This document shows, piece after piece, positions 1 through 8,511 of a DNA stretch of 43,626 nt. Each line of letters starts with the position of its first letter. Within the stretch, counting starts at the first letter, position 1. Position numbers and translations under genes: made by a program. The stretch is taken from the NCBI GenBank assembly GCA_903900975.1, contig CAIUPE010000047.1, forward strand, positions 1-43,626, in the 5' to 3' direction. The notes under the pieces are model-generated. The model was not told the DNA's origin. It saw only the letters and a list, made by a program, of their open reading frames with translations, and searched no databases. This DNA is from an uncultured Hyphomicrobiales bacterium (GTDB lineage Bacteria > Pseudomonadota > Alphaproteobacteria > Rhizobiales > Beijerinckiaceae).

Positions 1-1267
1 CAGCTGGAACGCCAAAGCCCATCGAGCCGGAATTTGGCGCAACCTGCGTCCCAAATTCTCTGAACCGCAAATAGCGCTGCGCCCAAATCGCATAATTCCC
101 CGCGCCATTCGTAATCACCGTATCATGCGGGACACGATCCCGAAGCCATCGCATCGCTTGCCCGATTTGAAACTCGCCGGGAACGGTTGGAATGGTGTCG
201 GTCCAGCTCAGATAATCCTCACGCGCGGTTTCACGCGCGCCTGCCCATGGAATAATATGAGGAGGCTGAAGAGTTTCAAGCGCAGCGGCAAACGCTTTCG
301 GGCTGGCGTGAATTCCCAAGGTCGGATGGTAGACGCGGCCCAATTCTTCCGCATCCGCATGCACGTGAACGAAGGCTTGTTTAGGCACTGGAATATCAAA
401 CAGCGTATAGGCTTGGCTTGGCATCTCGGCCATGCGACCACCGATCAACAGCACAAGATCAGCGCCTTCAATGCGGGCTTTCAGTTTAGGATTGGGGCCA
501 ATGCCGATCTCGCCGGCATAATTCGGGTGATCGCCGGAAAACAACATCGCACGGCGGAAGGAGGTTGCTACCGGTAGTTCAAACCGTTCCGCAAAACGCG
601 TCACCGAAGCGCAGGCTTTCTCCGACCAGCCCGATCCACCGAGGATCGCAATCGGGCGCTTGGCAGCCCAGAGCATTTTTTGCAGTTCGGCCATTTGCGT
701 TTGGCCCGGCCATGTTTCAACCGGCTCGACACGAGGAGAGGCAGCGACCTCAGCAACCGCCGTCAACATATCCTCCGGCAGCGAGATGACCACCGGACCG
801 GGGCGACCTTGCATCGCCACATGGAAAGCGCGTGACACCACTTCCGGCACGCGCGCGGGATCAGTGATTTCTGTCACCCATTTCGCGGTTGAGCCGAAAA
901 ACGCCTTGTAATCCATTTCCTGAAACGCACCGCGTTCCTTCATGCCGCTTTCGATTTGGCCGACAAACAAAATCAGCGGCACGCTGTCATGTTCAGCAAT
1001 GTGAATTCCGGGCGAGGCATTGGTCGCACCCGGCCCGCGCGTCACCATTGCAATACCGGGGCGACCGGTCAGACGCGCTGAGGCATCGGCCATCATCGTC
1101 GCACCACCCTCTTGGCGGCATACGGTGACCTTGATTTCAGCATCATGCAGCGCATCGAGCACCGCAAGATAGCTCTCGCCCGGCACACAAAACACATGTT
1201 CGACGCCTTGGGCGGCCAGCGCATCAACGATCAATTGACCGCCCGTTCGTGATGGATGTTTTGTCAT
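1..1267 (-). CDS. ThDP-dependent enzyme, acetolactate synthase-like (partial, C-terminus off window)
   Basis: The reading frame starts at the ATG at 1267 and runs off the left edge after about 422 codons; family members are about 550 residues, so roughly the last quarter is missing. The N-terminal pyrimidine-binding domain carries the catalytic glutamate at residue 53 in CRQEGG, followed by TRGPGATN and a middle domain with ILGGSGWS. The PP-binding domain is just beginning at the edge (TNGAGNYA). The family decarboxylates 2-keto acids and may ligate the product. The start is supported by an AGGAG that overlaps the stop codon of the upstream CoA-transferase gene, so the two are probably translated from one mRNA. 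Substrate is unknown. It could be a 2-oxo acid decarboxylase of the same catabolic operon; oxalyl-CoA decarboxylase is less likely because no oxalate genes are present. Confidence 0.85.
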   Translation of the reverse strand, partial: MTKHPSRTGGQLIVDALAAQGVEHVFCVPGESYLAVLDALHDAEIKVTVCRQEGGATMMADASARLTGRPGIAMVTRGPGATNASPGIHIAEHDSVPLILFVGQIESGMKERGAFQEMDYKAFFGSTAKWVTEITDPARVPEVVSRAFHVAMQGRPGPVVISLPEDMLTAVAEVAASPRVEPVETWPGQTQMAELQKMLWAAKRPIAILGGSGWSEKACASVTRFAERFELPVATSFRRAMLFSGDHPNYAGEIGIGPNPKLKARIEGADLVLLIGGRMAEMPSQAYTLFDIPVPKQAFVHVHADAEELGRVYHPTLGIHASPKAFAAALETLQPPHIIPWAGARETAREDYLSWTDTIPTVPGEFQIGQAMRWLRDRVPHDTVITNGAGNYAIWAQRYLRFREFGTQVAPNSGSMGFGVPA

Positions 1268-1280
1268 CGGTTTCGTGCTC

Positions 1281-2462
1281 CTATCCGCCCCAAGCCTTGT
1301 CGTGCAACACCGCTTCTGTATCCGCGCCAAGACGCGGCGATGGAAGCTCAGCCACCATGGCTTCACCATTGATCATAATCGGCGAACGCACGCTGGGTAC
1401 GCTGCCTGTTGCTGCATCCGGATTGGCAAGCTCAACCCGCATCGCGCGTGCGATAACCTGTTGGTCAGCAAACACATCGGCCACCGTGTTAATCGGTCCC
1501 GCCGGAACGCCTGCTTTTTCTAACGCTGATAAGAGATCATCCCGCGCAAAACTTTGCGTCATATCGGCAAGCCTCGCGCAGAGCGGCGCGCGGTGTTTCA
1601 CGCGCAAAGGATTGGTCGCGTAATCGGGATTATCCGCCAGCATCGGCTCGCCCAGCACGTGGCAGAATTTGCGGAACTGGCCGTCATTGCCCACCGCAAC
1701 CACCACATGGCCGTCCGACACCGGAAACACCTGATAGGGCACAATATTGGGGTGCGCATTGCCAAGCCGACGCGGCGCCTTGCCTGACACGAGATAATTC
1801 AGTGCCTGATTGGCAAGAACGCTCACTTGCGTATCGAGCAACGCCATATCGACATGGGCACCCTGCCCAGTGAGATCGCGCTGGCGCAAGGCCGCTTGCA
1901 CACCAATTACGCCATAAACGCCAGTGAAAATATCGGCAAAAGCGACACCTATTTTTTGCGGCTCGCCCTCAGGCGCGCCGGTCAAATCCATGATGCCGCC
2001 CATGGCTTGGATCATGAAATCATAGCCCGCGCGTTCCGCATACGGACCGTTCTGGCCAAAGCCTGTCACCGAGCAATACACAAGACGCGGATTAACGGCC
2101 TTCAGGCTTTCATAATCGAGGCCGTATTTTTTCAAACCGCCGACTTTAAAATTTTCGATCAACACGTCCGCATGGCTTGCGAGTTTACGGATGATCGCTT
2201 GGCCCTCCGCCGTTTCAAAATCAACCGCAATGGATCGCTTGCCGCGATTACACGCATGGAAATAAGCCGCCGATAAATCACCGCCATCGGCCGCCTCAAC
2301 AAAGGGAGGCCCCCATGTGCGCGTATCATCACCCCCGCCGGGGCGTTCTACTTTAACAACATCCGCGCCAAGATCAGCCAGCGTCTGCCCAATCCAAGGC
2401 CCCGCAAGAATACGCGCGAGTTCCAAAACGCGGATGCCGGAAAGGGGCTTGGGTTGGGACAT
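1281..2462 (-). CDS. CaiB/BaiF class III CoA-transferase, probably glutarate CoA-transferase
   Basis: This 393-residue protein has the class III CoA-transferase pattern. It opens with LSGIRVLELARILAGPW, has the DLGADVVKVERPGGGD segment near residue 35, and carries an aspartate in VDMALLDTQ near residue 205 at the place of the catalytic Asp of formyl-CoA transferase. These enzymes move CoA between carboxylic acids through aspartyl-CoA intermediates. Lying downstream of glutaryl-CoA dehydrogenase on the same strand, it probably activates glutarate to glutaryl-CoA, as the human SUGCT and bacterial gcdH-linked homologues do. This is inferred from context. It precedes the ThDP enzyme by 13 bases. 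It is separated from gcdH by about 150 bases that hold a long inverted repeat. Confidence 0.88.
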   Translation of the reverse strand: MSQPKPLSGIRVLELARILAGPWIGQTLADLGADVVKVERPGGGDDTRTWGPPFVEAADGGDLSAAYFHACNRGKRSIAVDFETAEGQAIIRKLASHADVLIENFKVGGLKKYGLDYESLKAVNPRLVYCSVTGFGQNGPYAERAGYDFMIQAMGGIMDLTGAPEGEPQKIGVAFADIFTGVYGVIGVQAALRQRDLTGQGAHVDMALLDTQVSVLANQALNYLVSGKAPRRLGNAHPNIVPYQVFPVSDGHVVVAVGNDGQFRKFCHVLGEPMLADNPDYATNPLRVKHRAPLCARLADMTQSFARDDLLSALEKAGVPAGPINTVADVFADQQVIARAMRVELANPDAATGSVPSVRSPIMINGEAMVAELPSPRLGADTEAVLHDKAWGG

Positions 2463-2486
2463 CGATTTAAACCATTCGAAATATAT

Positions 2487-2607
2487 CCGTCATTGCGAGC
2501 GATAAGCGAAGCAACCCAGTTGAGGGATGTTATTAGAGTGCAGCTTTTAACCTACACTTTATCCTGAAATATCAACTGGGTTGCTTCGCTACCGCTCGCG
2601 ATGACGG
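2487..2607. repeat. Long intergenic inverted repeat (palindromic element)
   Basis: Left arm 2487-2523 and right arm 2572-2607 are reverse complements over about 36 bases, with two substitutions and one indel, around a 48-base AT-rich loop. The arms begin CCGTCATTGCGAGCG and contain GCGAAGCAACCCAG. This resembles a palindromic element (CGTCATTGCGAG...GAAGCAATCCAG) that recurs between genes in many bacterial genomes. It fills the gap between gcdH and the CoA-transferase and would form a strong hairpin in either transcript. It could attenuate or terminate readthrough, or be a non-autonomous mobile repeat. Confidence 0.85.
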
Positions 2608-2616
2608 TTGAAAAAA

Positions 2617-3819
2617 TCAGAAAAACGCCTGCAAACCCGTAATCGCACGGCCTAGAATGAGCGCATGCACATCATGCGTGCCTTCATAGGTATTCACCGT
2701 CTCAAGGTTCTGCGCGTGCCGCATGACATGGTATTCTTGGCTGATGCCATTGCCGCCATGCATGTCGCGCGCGGCGCGGGCGATATCGAGTGCCTTGCCA
2801 CAATTGTTGCGCTTGACGATGGAGATCATCTCGGGCGCGAACTTGTCCTGATCCATCAAGCGGCCTACTTGCAGCGAGCCTTGCAGCCCGAGCGAAATTT
2901 CGGTCATCGCGTCGGCGAGTTTTTTCTGGATCAACTGCGTCTGCGCCAGTGGCTTGCCAAATTGCACGCGGTCCAACGTGTATTGCCGCGCCCGATGCAT
3001 GCAGTCTTCGGCCGCTCCAAGAACGCCCCACGAAATACCATACCGCGCGCGGTTCAAACATCCGAATGGACCCTTCAGACCCGACACATTCGGCAACAAA
3101 TGATCCTCGGATACAACCACACCGTCCATCACGATTTCACCCGTAATCGACGCGCGCAGCGAAAGCTTGCCCTCGATCTTGGGAGCGGACAGACCCTTCA
3201 TGCCATTCTCAAGCACGAAGCCGCGGATCTCATTGTCGTGTGCCGCAGATTTGGCCCATACCACAAACACATCGGCAATCGGCGAGTTGGAAATCCACAT
3301 CTTCGAGCCGGTGATTTTGTACCCATCAGCCACCTTCTCAACGCGGGTTTTCATGCCAGCTGGATCGGACCCTGCATCAGGCTCGGTTAGGCCAAAGCAG
3401 CCGACCCATTCGCCTGAAGCGAGCTTTGGCAAATATTTCTTGCGCTGCGCTTCTGAGCCATAGGCATAGATCGGATACATCACGAGCGAGGATTGCACGC
3501 TCATCATCGAGCGATAGCCTGAATCGACCCGCTCCACTTCACGCGCAACGAGCCCATAGGACACATAGCTCGCATGCGCGCAGCCATACTCTTCCGGCAG
3601 CGTCACGCCCAGCAAACCAAGCGCGCCCATCTCGTTGAAGATTTCACGCTCGGTCGTCTCGTTGGCATAGGCTTTAACAATACGTGGCAGGAGTTTTTCC
3701 TGCGCATAATCGCGTGCGGTGTCGCGGATCATCCGCTCGTCTTCGGTGAGTTGCTCATTCAGCAGGAATGGATCGTCCCACTGGAATTGAGCCGCCTTGT
3801 GCGATATCGAAGCCATCAT
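2617..3819 (-). CDS. gcdH: Glutaryl-CoA dehydrogenase
   Basis: The enzyme oxidatively decarboxylates glutaryl-CoA to crotonyl-CoA and passes electrons to ETF; it is the committed end of lysine/tryptophan degradation. The 400-residue acyl-CoA dehydrogenase fold is complete. Glutaryl-CoA-specific features are visible: the [13 protein letters not shown] block with Arg103, which in the family contacts the substrate carboxylate, and the catalytic base Glu379 in [22 protein letters not shown] is the flavin-binding segment. Two adjacent ATGs (3819 and 3816) follow a GGAG; the second has better spacing. It lies in the same direction as the ALDH7-type dehydrogenase and the CoA-transferase, which supports a lysine catabolic role. 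An intergenic repeat separates it from the dehydrogenase. Confidence 0.95.
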   Translation of the reverse strand: MMASISHKAAQFQWDDPFLLNEQLTEDERMIRDTARDYAQEKLLPRIVKAYANETTEREIFNEMGALGLLGVTLPEEYGCAHASYVSYGLVAREVERVDSGYRSMMSVQSSLVMYPIYAYGSEAQRKKYLPKLASGEWVGCFGLTEPDAGSDPAGMKTRVEKVADGYKITGSKMWISNSPIADVFVVWAKSAAHDNEIRGFVLENGMKGLSAPKIEGKLSLRASITGEIVMDGVVVSEDHLLPNVSGLKGPFGCLNRARYGISWGVLGAAEDCMHRARQYTLDRVQFGKPLAQTQLIQKKLADAMTEISLGLQGSLQVGRLMDQDKFAPEMISIVKRNNCGKALDIARAARDMHGGNGISQEYHVMRHAQNLETVNTYEGTHDVHALILGRAITGLQAFF

Positions 3820-3841
3820 AAATCTCCATAACAGTTCCCTG

Positions 3842-3950
3842 CTCCTTGAAGGAGAAAGTATCGCGGCACGCGACGGATGAGGTTCTAATGTTTGCCGCTA
3901 GTCCCTCATCCGACTGCTCCGCAGTCACCTTCTCCCGAACGGAAGAAGGA
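3842..3950. repeat. Intergenic palindromic repeat, family B copy 1
   Basis: The stretch contains nested inverted repeats: CTCCTTGAAGGAG, then GGATGAGG pairing with CCTCATCC (3904-3911), a small ACTGCTCCGCAGT hairpin, then CTTCTCCC...GAAGAAGG. The same layout, with similar words in the same order, recurs at 22183-22297. Such elements built from GGATGAGG and CTTCTCCC words are known between genes in alphaproteobacteria. It ends just before the stop of the aldehyde dehydrogenase gene. Confidence 0.8.
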
Positions 3951-3957
3951 AGTTTAA

Positions 3958-5478
3958 TTAACCGATATCAAAGCTCACGCCCTGTGCGAGCGGGAGTGTT
4001 GTGCCAAAATTGATCGTATTGGTCGCGCGGCGCATATAGGCTTTCCACGCATCCGAGCCCGCTTCTCGTCCACCACCGGTTTCCTTCTCGCCGCCAAACG
4101 CCCCGCCGATTTCGGCACCCGACGGGCCGATATTGACGTTAGCTATGCCGCAATCTGAGCCTTCATCGGAAACGAAACGCTCGGCTTCGCGCATATCCAG
4201 CGTGAAGAGCGAGGAGGAAAGACCCGCGCCTACCGCGTTCTGCATCGCAACGGCTTCTTCAAACGTCTTGTATTTCATCACGTAGAGGATCGGCGCAAAC
4301 GTCTCGCGAGTAACCGGATCAACATGAGCCGGCATTTCAACCAGCGCAGGGGCTGCATAATAAGCATCTGCATGGCCCCCAACAGAAACGCGCGCGCCGC
4401 CTGTTACCGTGCCACCCGCTGCTTTAGCCTCGTTCAACGCCTTTTCCATGCCGTCAAAGGCGAGTTTATCGACCAGCGGGCCAACCAGCACACCCGCTTC
4501 GCGCGGATCACCCACCTTCACGCTGCCATAAACCGCACGCAGTTTCGGCACAAACGCGTCATAGATGCTTTCATGCACAATCAAACGGCGCAAGGTCGTG
4601 CACCGCTGACCTGCCGTGCCCATTGCTGCAAAAGCAACACCACGCAGCGTAATGTCGAGATCGGCCGAAGGCGCCACGATGGCTGCATTGTTACCGCCGA
4701 GTTCCAAAATCGCACGGGCAAAACGGGCCGCCAGTTTCGGGCCGACAATCTTGCCCATGGCGGTTGAGCCGGTTGCCGATAGCACCGGCACGCGATGATC
4801 GGACACAAGCGCATCACCTACCTCGCGGCCACCGACCAGAACTTCGAGCAGGCCATCCGGCACGCCACCGAAGCGATCCGCCGCACGCTTCAAAATCGCC
4901 TGTGTTGCGAGAGCGGTGAGGACTGCCTTCTCGGATGGCTTCCACACGACACTATCGCCGCAAACAAACGCCAAAGCCGCGTTCCATGACCAGACGGCCA
5001 CCGGAAAATTAAAGGCTGAAATCACACCACACACGCCGAGCGGGTGCCAAGTTTCCATCATTCGATGGGAAGGACGCTCGGTTGCAATCGTCAGACCGAA
5101 CAATTGGCGCGAAAGACCGACGGCATAATCGCAAATATCGATCATTTCCTGAACTTCGCCCAAGCCCTCGGATGTGACCTTGCCGACTTCAAGCGTAACA
5201 AGACGACCCAAATCATCCTTTGCCGCGCGGAGCTCTTCGCCCAGCAAGCGAACCAACTCGCCACGACGCGGCGCTGGCACTTTGCGCCATTCCTTAAACG
5301 CTGCATCCGCGCGGCCAATGGCAGCGGTAGCATCAGCTGCCGAATGGCTTTTCAGTTCAACAATGACCTCACCGGTAATCGGCGAGCGCGCAGGCCAGCC
5401 CCCTTTGGCAAAGGCCGAGGCCGGTACACCGAGCCGCTTTAAAATATCGAGCGCTTCGGCGCTTACGGATTGCGTCAT
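3958..5478 (-). CDS. amaB: ALDH7-family aldehyde dehydrogenase (alpha-aminoadipate semialdehyde / L-piperideine-6-carboxylate dehydrogenase)
   Basis: The 506-residue protein is of the antiquitin (ALDH7A1) type, whose members oxidise alpha-aminoadipic semialdehyde, in equilibrium with piperideine-6-carboxylate, to 2-aminoadipate using NAD+. Diagnostic pieces are ISAFNFPVAVWSWNAALA, VLSATGSTAMG, the catalytic glutamate in LELGGNNA and the catalytic cysteine in GTAGQRCTTLRR. The start at 5478 is preferred over 5526 because it follows AGGGG at good spacing and gives the usual family length; the longer form adds 16 residues with no family match. It is divergent from a LysR regulator and is the first gene of the minus-strand set, followed by gcdH. 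The gene symbol is by analogy. Confidence 0.88.
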   Translation of the reverse strand: MTQSVSAEALDILKRLGVPASAFAKGGWPARSPITGEVIVELKSHSAADATAAIGRADAAFKEWRKVPAPRRGELVRLLGEELRAAKDDLGRLVTLEVGKVTSEGLGEVQEMIDICDYAVGLSRQLFGLTIATERPSHRMMETWHPLGVCGVISAFNFPVAVWSWNAALAFVCGDSVVWKPSEKAVLTALATQAILKRAADRFGGVPDGLLEVLVGGREVGDALVSDHRVPVLSATGSTAMGKIVGPKLAARFARAILELGGNNAAIVAPSADLDITLRGVAFAAMGTAGQRCTTLRRLIVHESIYDAFVPKLRAVYGSVKVGDPREAGVLVGPLVDKLAFDGMEKALNEAKAAGGTVTGGARVSVGGHADAYYAAPALVEMPAHVDPVTRETFAPILYVMKYKTFEEAVAMQNAVGAGLSSSLFTLDMREAERFVSDEGSDCGIANVNIGPSGAEIGGAFGGEKETGGGREAGSDAWKAYMRRATNTINFGTTLPLAQGVSFDIG

Positions 5479-5514
5479 ATCAAATCCCCTCATTATGCTA
5501 TCAAAAAGTATCCG

Positions 5515-5526
5515 TCGAAATTGCAA
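5515..5526. promoter_or_regulatory. Upstream half of a 12-bp direct repeat, candidate LysR-regulator site
   Basis: The word TCGAAATTGCAA occurs here and again, with one change, at 5614-5625, 99 bases away. Both copies lie in the 181-base gap between the aldehyde dehydrogenase and the divergent lysR-type gene. LysR regulators often bind pairs of sites in such gaps. Whether this regulator binds here is inferred. Confidence 0.35.
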
Positions 5527-5613
5527 CTGAAACCATACACCGCCACGACGGATTCACACCCCATGATACGAAAATCCGACTTTCATCCTGTTTGGCATGA
5601 TCGCAACAGCGTA

Positions 5614-5639
5614 TCGAAGTTGCAAACCATGTTATTGCA
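5614..5639. promoter_or_regulatory. Candidate LysR-type operator (TGCAA-N9-TTGCA)
   Basis: TGCAA at 5621-5625 and TTGCA at 5635-5639 form an inverted repeat with a nine-base spacer, typical of LysR-type boxes. It also carries the second copy of the TCGAA-TTGCAA direct repeat (5614-5625). It sits about 20 bases before the regulator start, which suits autorepression combined with control of the divergent dehydrogenase. Confidence 0.45.
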
Positions 5640-5659
5640 GGACATCATGAGGAATGATC

Positions 5660-6556
5660 ATGAACTTGCCCAGATCCCTGCTCCCATCGCTCGCCGCCCT
5701 GCAAGCCTTCGAAGCCTCAGCTCGACATTTGAGTTTTACGCGAGCCGCCGAAGAGCTAAATCTCAGCCAAGGCGCCATCAGCCGACAAGTGGCTGCCCTC
5801 GAGCAGAGCATAGGTGTTACTTTGTTTGAACGCGTTCGGCAGCGCATCGTGCTCACCCAAGCTGGAACGGCATATGCCGACGATGTGCGTGAAACTTTGG
5901 GACGCCTTTCAGCCGCCACTTTGAATGCGATCGCTTTTAAAGGAACGAGTGGTTCGCTTGAACTCGCCATATTGCCCACATTTGGTACACGCTGGCTCAT
6001 TCCGCGCCTTCCCGATTTTTCGCAACGTCATCCAGAAGTCACCTTAAACTTCTCTACCCGCATTGTGCCGTTTGATTTCTCTCGCGAACCTTTGGATGCC
6101 GCGATCCATTTCGGCGATGCTGTATGGCCCGGAGCCATCATGCACCGTCTCATGGGAGAGACGATCATTCCGGTTGCAAGCCCTGCTTTGATTGCGCGTC
6201 TTGGAATTGTTTCCCCCGAGGACGTTCTCAAAGCACCACTGCTCCGGCAGGCAACCCGACCACGGGCGTGGGGTGAATGGTTCGCCGCCCAAGGATTGGA
6301 TCCAGAGCGGGCTTTAAACGGACCAAGTTTTGAACAATTCGCCATGGTGGCACAGGCGGCTGTTGCGGGATTGGGGTTAGCCATCGTGCCGCGATTTCTG
6401 GTCGAAGATGAATTGAAATCCGGCGCACTCACCATCCCGATTGAACAACCGATCGAAAGCAAGCAAGCGTATTGGCTGGTCTATCCCGAGCAGAAAAAAG
6501 ACCGCCCTGCACTAAAAGCCTTTCGCGAATGGCTTTTAGTGCAGGAGGAAGGTTAA
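5660..6556 (+). CDS. LysR-family transcriptional regulator (GcvA-like)
   Basis: The protein has about 298 residues, the usual LysR length. The N-terminal helix-turn-helix is clear (LQAFEASARHLSFTRAAEEL, then LSQGAISRQVAALEQ). The effector domain starts near residue 90 and contains a GAAIHFGD-like stretch (DAAIHFGDAVWPG) typical of GcvA-like members. The second ATG (5660) is preferred to 5654 because GAGG is seven bases upstream. It is transcribed away from the ALDH7-type dehydrogenase, so it probably controls that catabolic set. Its stop codon overlaps the convergent deacetylase stop at a shared TTAA. Confidence 0.92.
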   Translation: MNLPRSLLPSLAALQAFEASARHLSFTRAAEELNLSQGAISRQVAALEQSIGVTLFERVRQRIVLTQAGTAYADDVRETLGRLSAATLNAIAFKGTSGSLELAILPTFGTRWLIPRLPDFSQRHPEVTLNFSTRIVPFDFSREPLDAAIHFGDAVWPGAIMHRLMGETIIPVASPALIARLGIVSPEDVLKAPLLRQATRPRAWGEWFAAQGLDPERALNGPSFEQFAMVAQAAVAGLGLAIVPRFLVEDELKSGALTIPIEQPIESKQAYWLVYPEQKKDRPALKAFREWLLVQEEG

Positions 6557-7401
6557 TCAATTTCCCCGAAACGGGCAACGCGCATATTCATGCGGGCCAA
6601 CAAGGTTTCGAAGGACGAAGAATTAAAGAAGTTGTACTCCTCATCGCGCGCATCGGTCACCGGATCAAGAGGCGCCAACTCCGAATCACTATGGCCGGGG
6701 TGGCACATCACGAGATGCCTTTTGCCGGATACCAACAGAAAACGCCCAAAATCTTTGCTAAAATGGCCTTCAGCTTTAAAATCACTGGCGCCAGAAAAAC
6801 TATCATTGACCAAGAATCCGCGCTTTCTCGCCGAAGTGCGGAAACCTTGAGCCAAAACGGCGAGAAAGAGCGACTTTCCCACGGAAACGCCGCGCGCCAC
6901 AATAGTTCCTAACGAGTCAGACGGATCGCGAAGCCATGGCCGCCAACCGGCTTTCGTCCGTTCAACCGCTTCGAAAAGGGCACTTCTGACCGTAGGCAGA
7001 ATATGAACATGTTGATGGCCATCGATAAAATCCGGCAAACGTCCAGTTTGTGTTTCAAATGCGGCGATTTGGTTCATAATTTCGGAGGTAATTTCCGGCC
7101 GCAATAACTGTCCCGACAAGGATCGGGCGAGGATTTGGTTGAGGCTTGGCAGTTGACCTTCGGGCGCCAAGTCCGGCATGGCTCCAAGCGGACTGCCCAA
7201 GGTAAGTGTTAAATGGAGACCGAGATCACGACAATCGAAAAACGGCTTTAGCAAGGGGGCCAAAGCAGGCCAGCCCGGCTGATTGGTCATTGCCGACGTA
7301 CCAGAGAGCCGTTCTTTGGCCAGCAATTCCAAAATGGCCGAGCTAACGCCGCCCGTTATCGCGTAATCGTCAGCGATCAGAATAAAAGGAACGGGTGGCA
7401 T
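6553..7401 (-). CDS. YdjC/ChbG/HpnK-family carbohydrate deacetylase
   Basis: The 282-residue protein shows the YdjC-fold deacetylase motifs in order: IADDYA near the start (metal-binding Asp), LGLHLTLT, DGHQHVHILP (metal-binding His) and CHPGHSD. Members remove N-acetyl groups from chito-oligosaccharides (ChbG) or act in hopanoid glycolipid synthesis (HpnK). The start at 7401 is chosen because it places ADDY near the N-terminus and avoids running into the divergent gene; an upstream ATG at 7443 is possible. It is divergent from a glycosyltransferase that may make its substrate. The exact substrate cannot be told from sequence. Confidence 0.88.
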   Translation of the reverse strand: MPPVPFILIADDYAITGGVSSAILELLAKERLSGTSAMTNQPGWPALAPLLKPFFDCRDLGLHLTLTLGSPLGAMPDLAPEGQLPSLNQILARSLSGQLLRPEITSEIMNQIAAFETQTGRLPDFIDGHQHVHILPTVRSALFEAVERTKAGWRPWLRDPSDSLGTIVARGVSVGKSLFLAVLAQGFRTSARKRGFLVNDSFSGASDFKAEGHFSKDFGRFLLVSGKRHLVMCHPGHSDSELAPLDPVTDARDEEYNFFNSSSFETLLARMNMRVARFGEID

Positions 7402-7485
7402 GATCGGAAAACCGCCTGTATGTATAGTCAAACTTGCCGACATCGCGTTTCAGGCTCTGCCGGATCGCTGCTAAGGAATGATGAC

Positions 7486-8511
7486 GTGACGTTCTTACCA
7501 CAGAGTTCCACGCCGCAAATTGAAAATCCCTGTGAACTTTCCCTCGTTATTCCCGCATTTAATGAGGGAAAGAACATCGGACTCTTATTGGACCGGATTT
7601 TGCCGGTGTTGGAGAGCCTGTCAAAGGACTGGGAACTGGTCTTTGTCGATGACGGCTCATCCGACGATACGCTCGCATGGATAAAAGCCGCCAATCTGAA
7701 AGATCGCCGCATTCGCGCGGTTTCGTTCAGCCGTAATTTTGGCAAAGAAATAGCCATTGCGGCCGGGCTGGATGCGTCGCGCGGAAACGCAGTGGTCATC
7801 ATGGATGCCGACCTCCAACATCCGCCCGAAATGATTGGCCGCTTTATAGAACTTTGGCGCGAAGGCTACGACGTCGTATATGGCCAGCGGGTTGACCGCC
7901 ACACCGATGGCCTCGCGCGCCGGATGTTTACCTATACTTTCTATCATGCATTCGCGCTTTTCGGCGAAACCCCGCTGCCCGATGGGGCTGGTGATTTCCG
8001 CCTATTGGACCGGAAGGCCGTCGACGCGCTAAGGGCAATGGGCGAACGCGCACGGTTTTCAAAAGGGCTTTATGCGTGGATCGGTTTCAAATCGGTTGGC
8101 GTACCCTTTGATGTCGCCGACCGCGCGCAAGGCTCGTCGAAGTTCAGTTTACGCCGGCTACTTCATTTCGCGCTCGACGGCATCACATCGTTTTCCACCG
8201 TTCCCTTGCGCCTGTGGACCTATATTGGTGCGCTGATTTCAGGGTTAGCCCTGCTGATGGCCGCCTGGGTCGTCATCAGCACATTGGTCTATGGAACCGA
8301 TGTGCCGGGATATTCGACACTACTCGTTTCGATTACCTTTTTCGCGGGTGTCCAATTGCTATCGCTCGGGGTTATTGGTGAATATATCGGCAGGATTTTT
8401 GCCGAGGTAAAACGGCGACCGCTTTATCTGATCGGTGATCGGGTGGGCTATGAAATTCAAAAGCCAAAAAGGCCGAAGCCTAAAACACCAAAGCCGGCGC
8501 GTGACGCCTGA
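7486..8511 (+). CDS. GT2 glycosyltransferase, polyprenyl-phosphate type (DPM1/GtrB-like)
   Basis: The protein begins with a GT-A domain (SLVIPAFNEGKNIG, then FVDDGSSDDT and MDADLQHPPEM with the metal-binding DxD) and ends with two membrane helices (about residues 240-265 and 275-300) followed by a basic tail. This layout belongs to enzymes that transfer a sugar to undecaprenyl phosphate at the inner membrane (GtrB, ArnC, DPM1). The start is probably GTG 7486, eight bases after AAGGA, giving 341 residues; the ATG at 7420 has no clear ribosome site. The stop overlaps the murJ start by one base, so the two are translationally coupled. The lipid-linked sugar might then be flipped or modified by neighbours, which is inference. 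Confidence 0.9.
   Translation: MTFLPQSSTPQIENPCELSLVIPAFNEGKNIGLLLDRILPVLESLSKDWELVFVDDGSSDDTLAWIKAANLKDRRIRAVSFSRNFGKEIAIAAGLDASRGNAVVIMDADLQHPPEMIGRFIELWREGYDVVYGQRVDRHTDGLARRMFTYTFYHAFALFGETPLPDGAGDFRLLDRKAVDALRAMGERARFSKGLYAWIGFKSVGVPFDVADRAQGSSKFSLRRLLHFALDGITSFSTVPLRLWTYIGALISGLALLMAAWVVISTLVYGTDVPGYSTLLVSITFFAGVQLLSLGVIGEYIGRIFAEVKRRPLYLIGDRVGYEIQKPKRPKPKTPKPARDA

Noticed and set aside
2665-3390. 241-codon open frame opposite gcdH
   Set aside because: It lies wholly inside gcdH, lacks a ribosome site and has an implausible composition.
7420-7485. ATG 7420 as the start of the GT2 gene
   Set aside because: It lacks a ribosome site and adds a leader with no family match; GTG 7486 after AAGGA is better.
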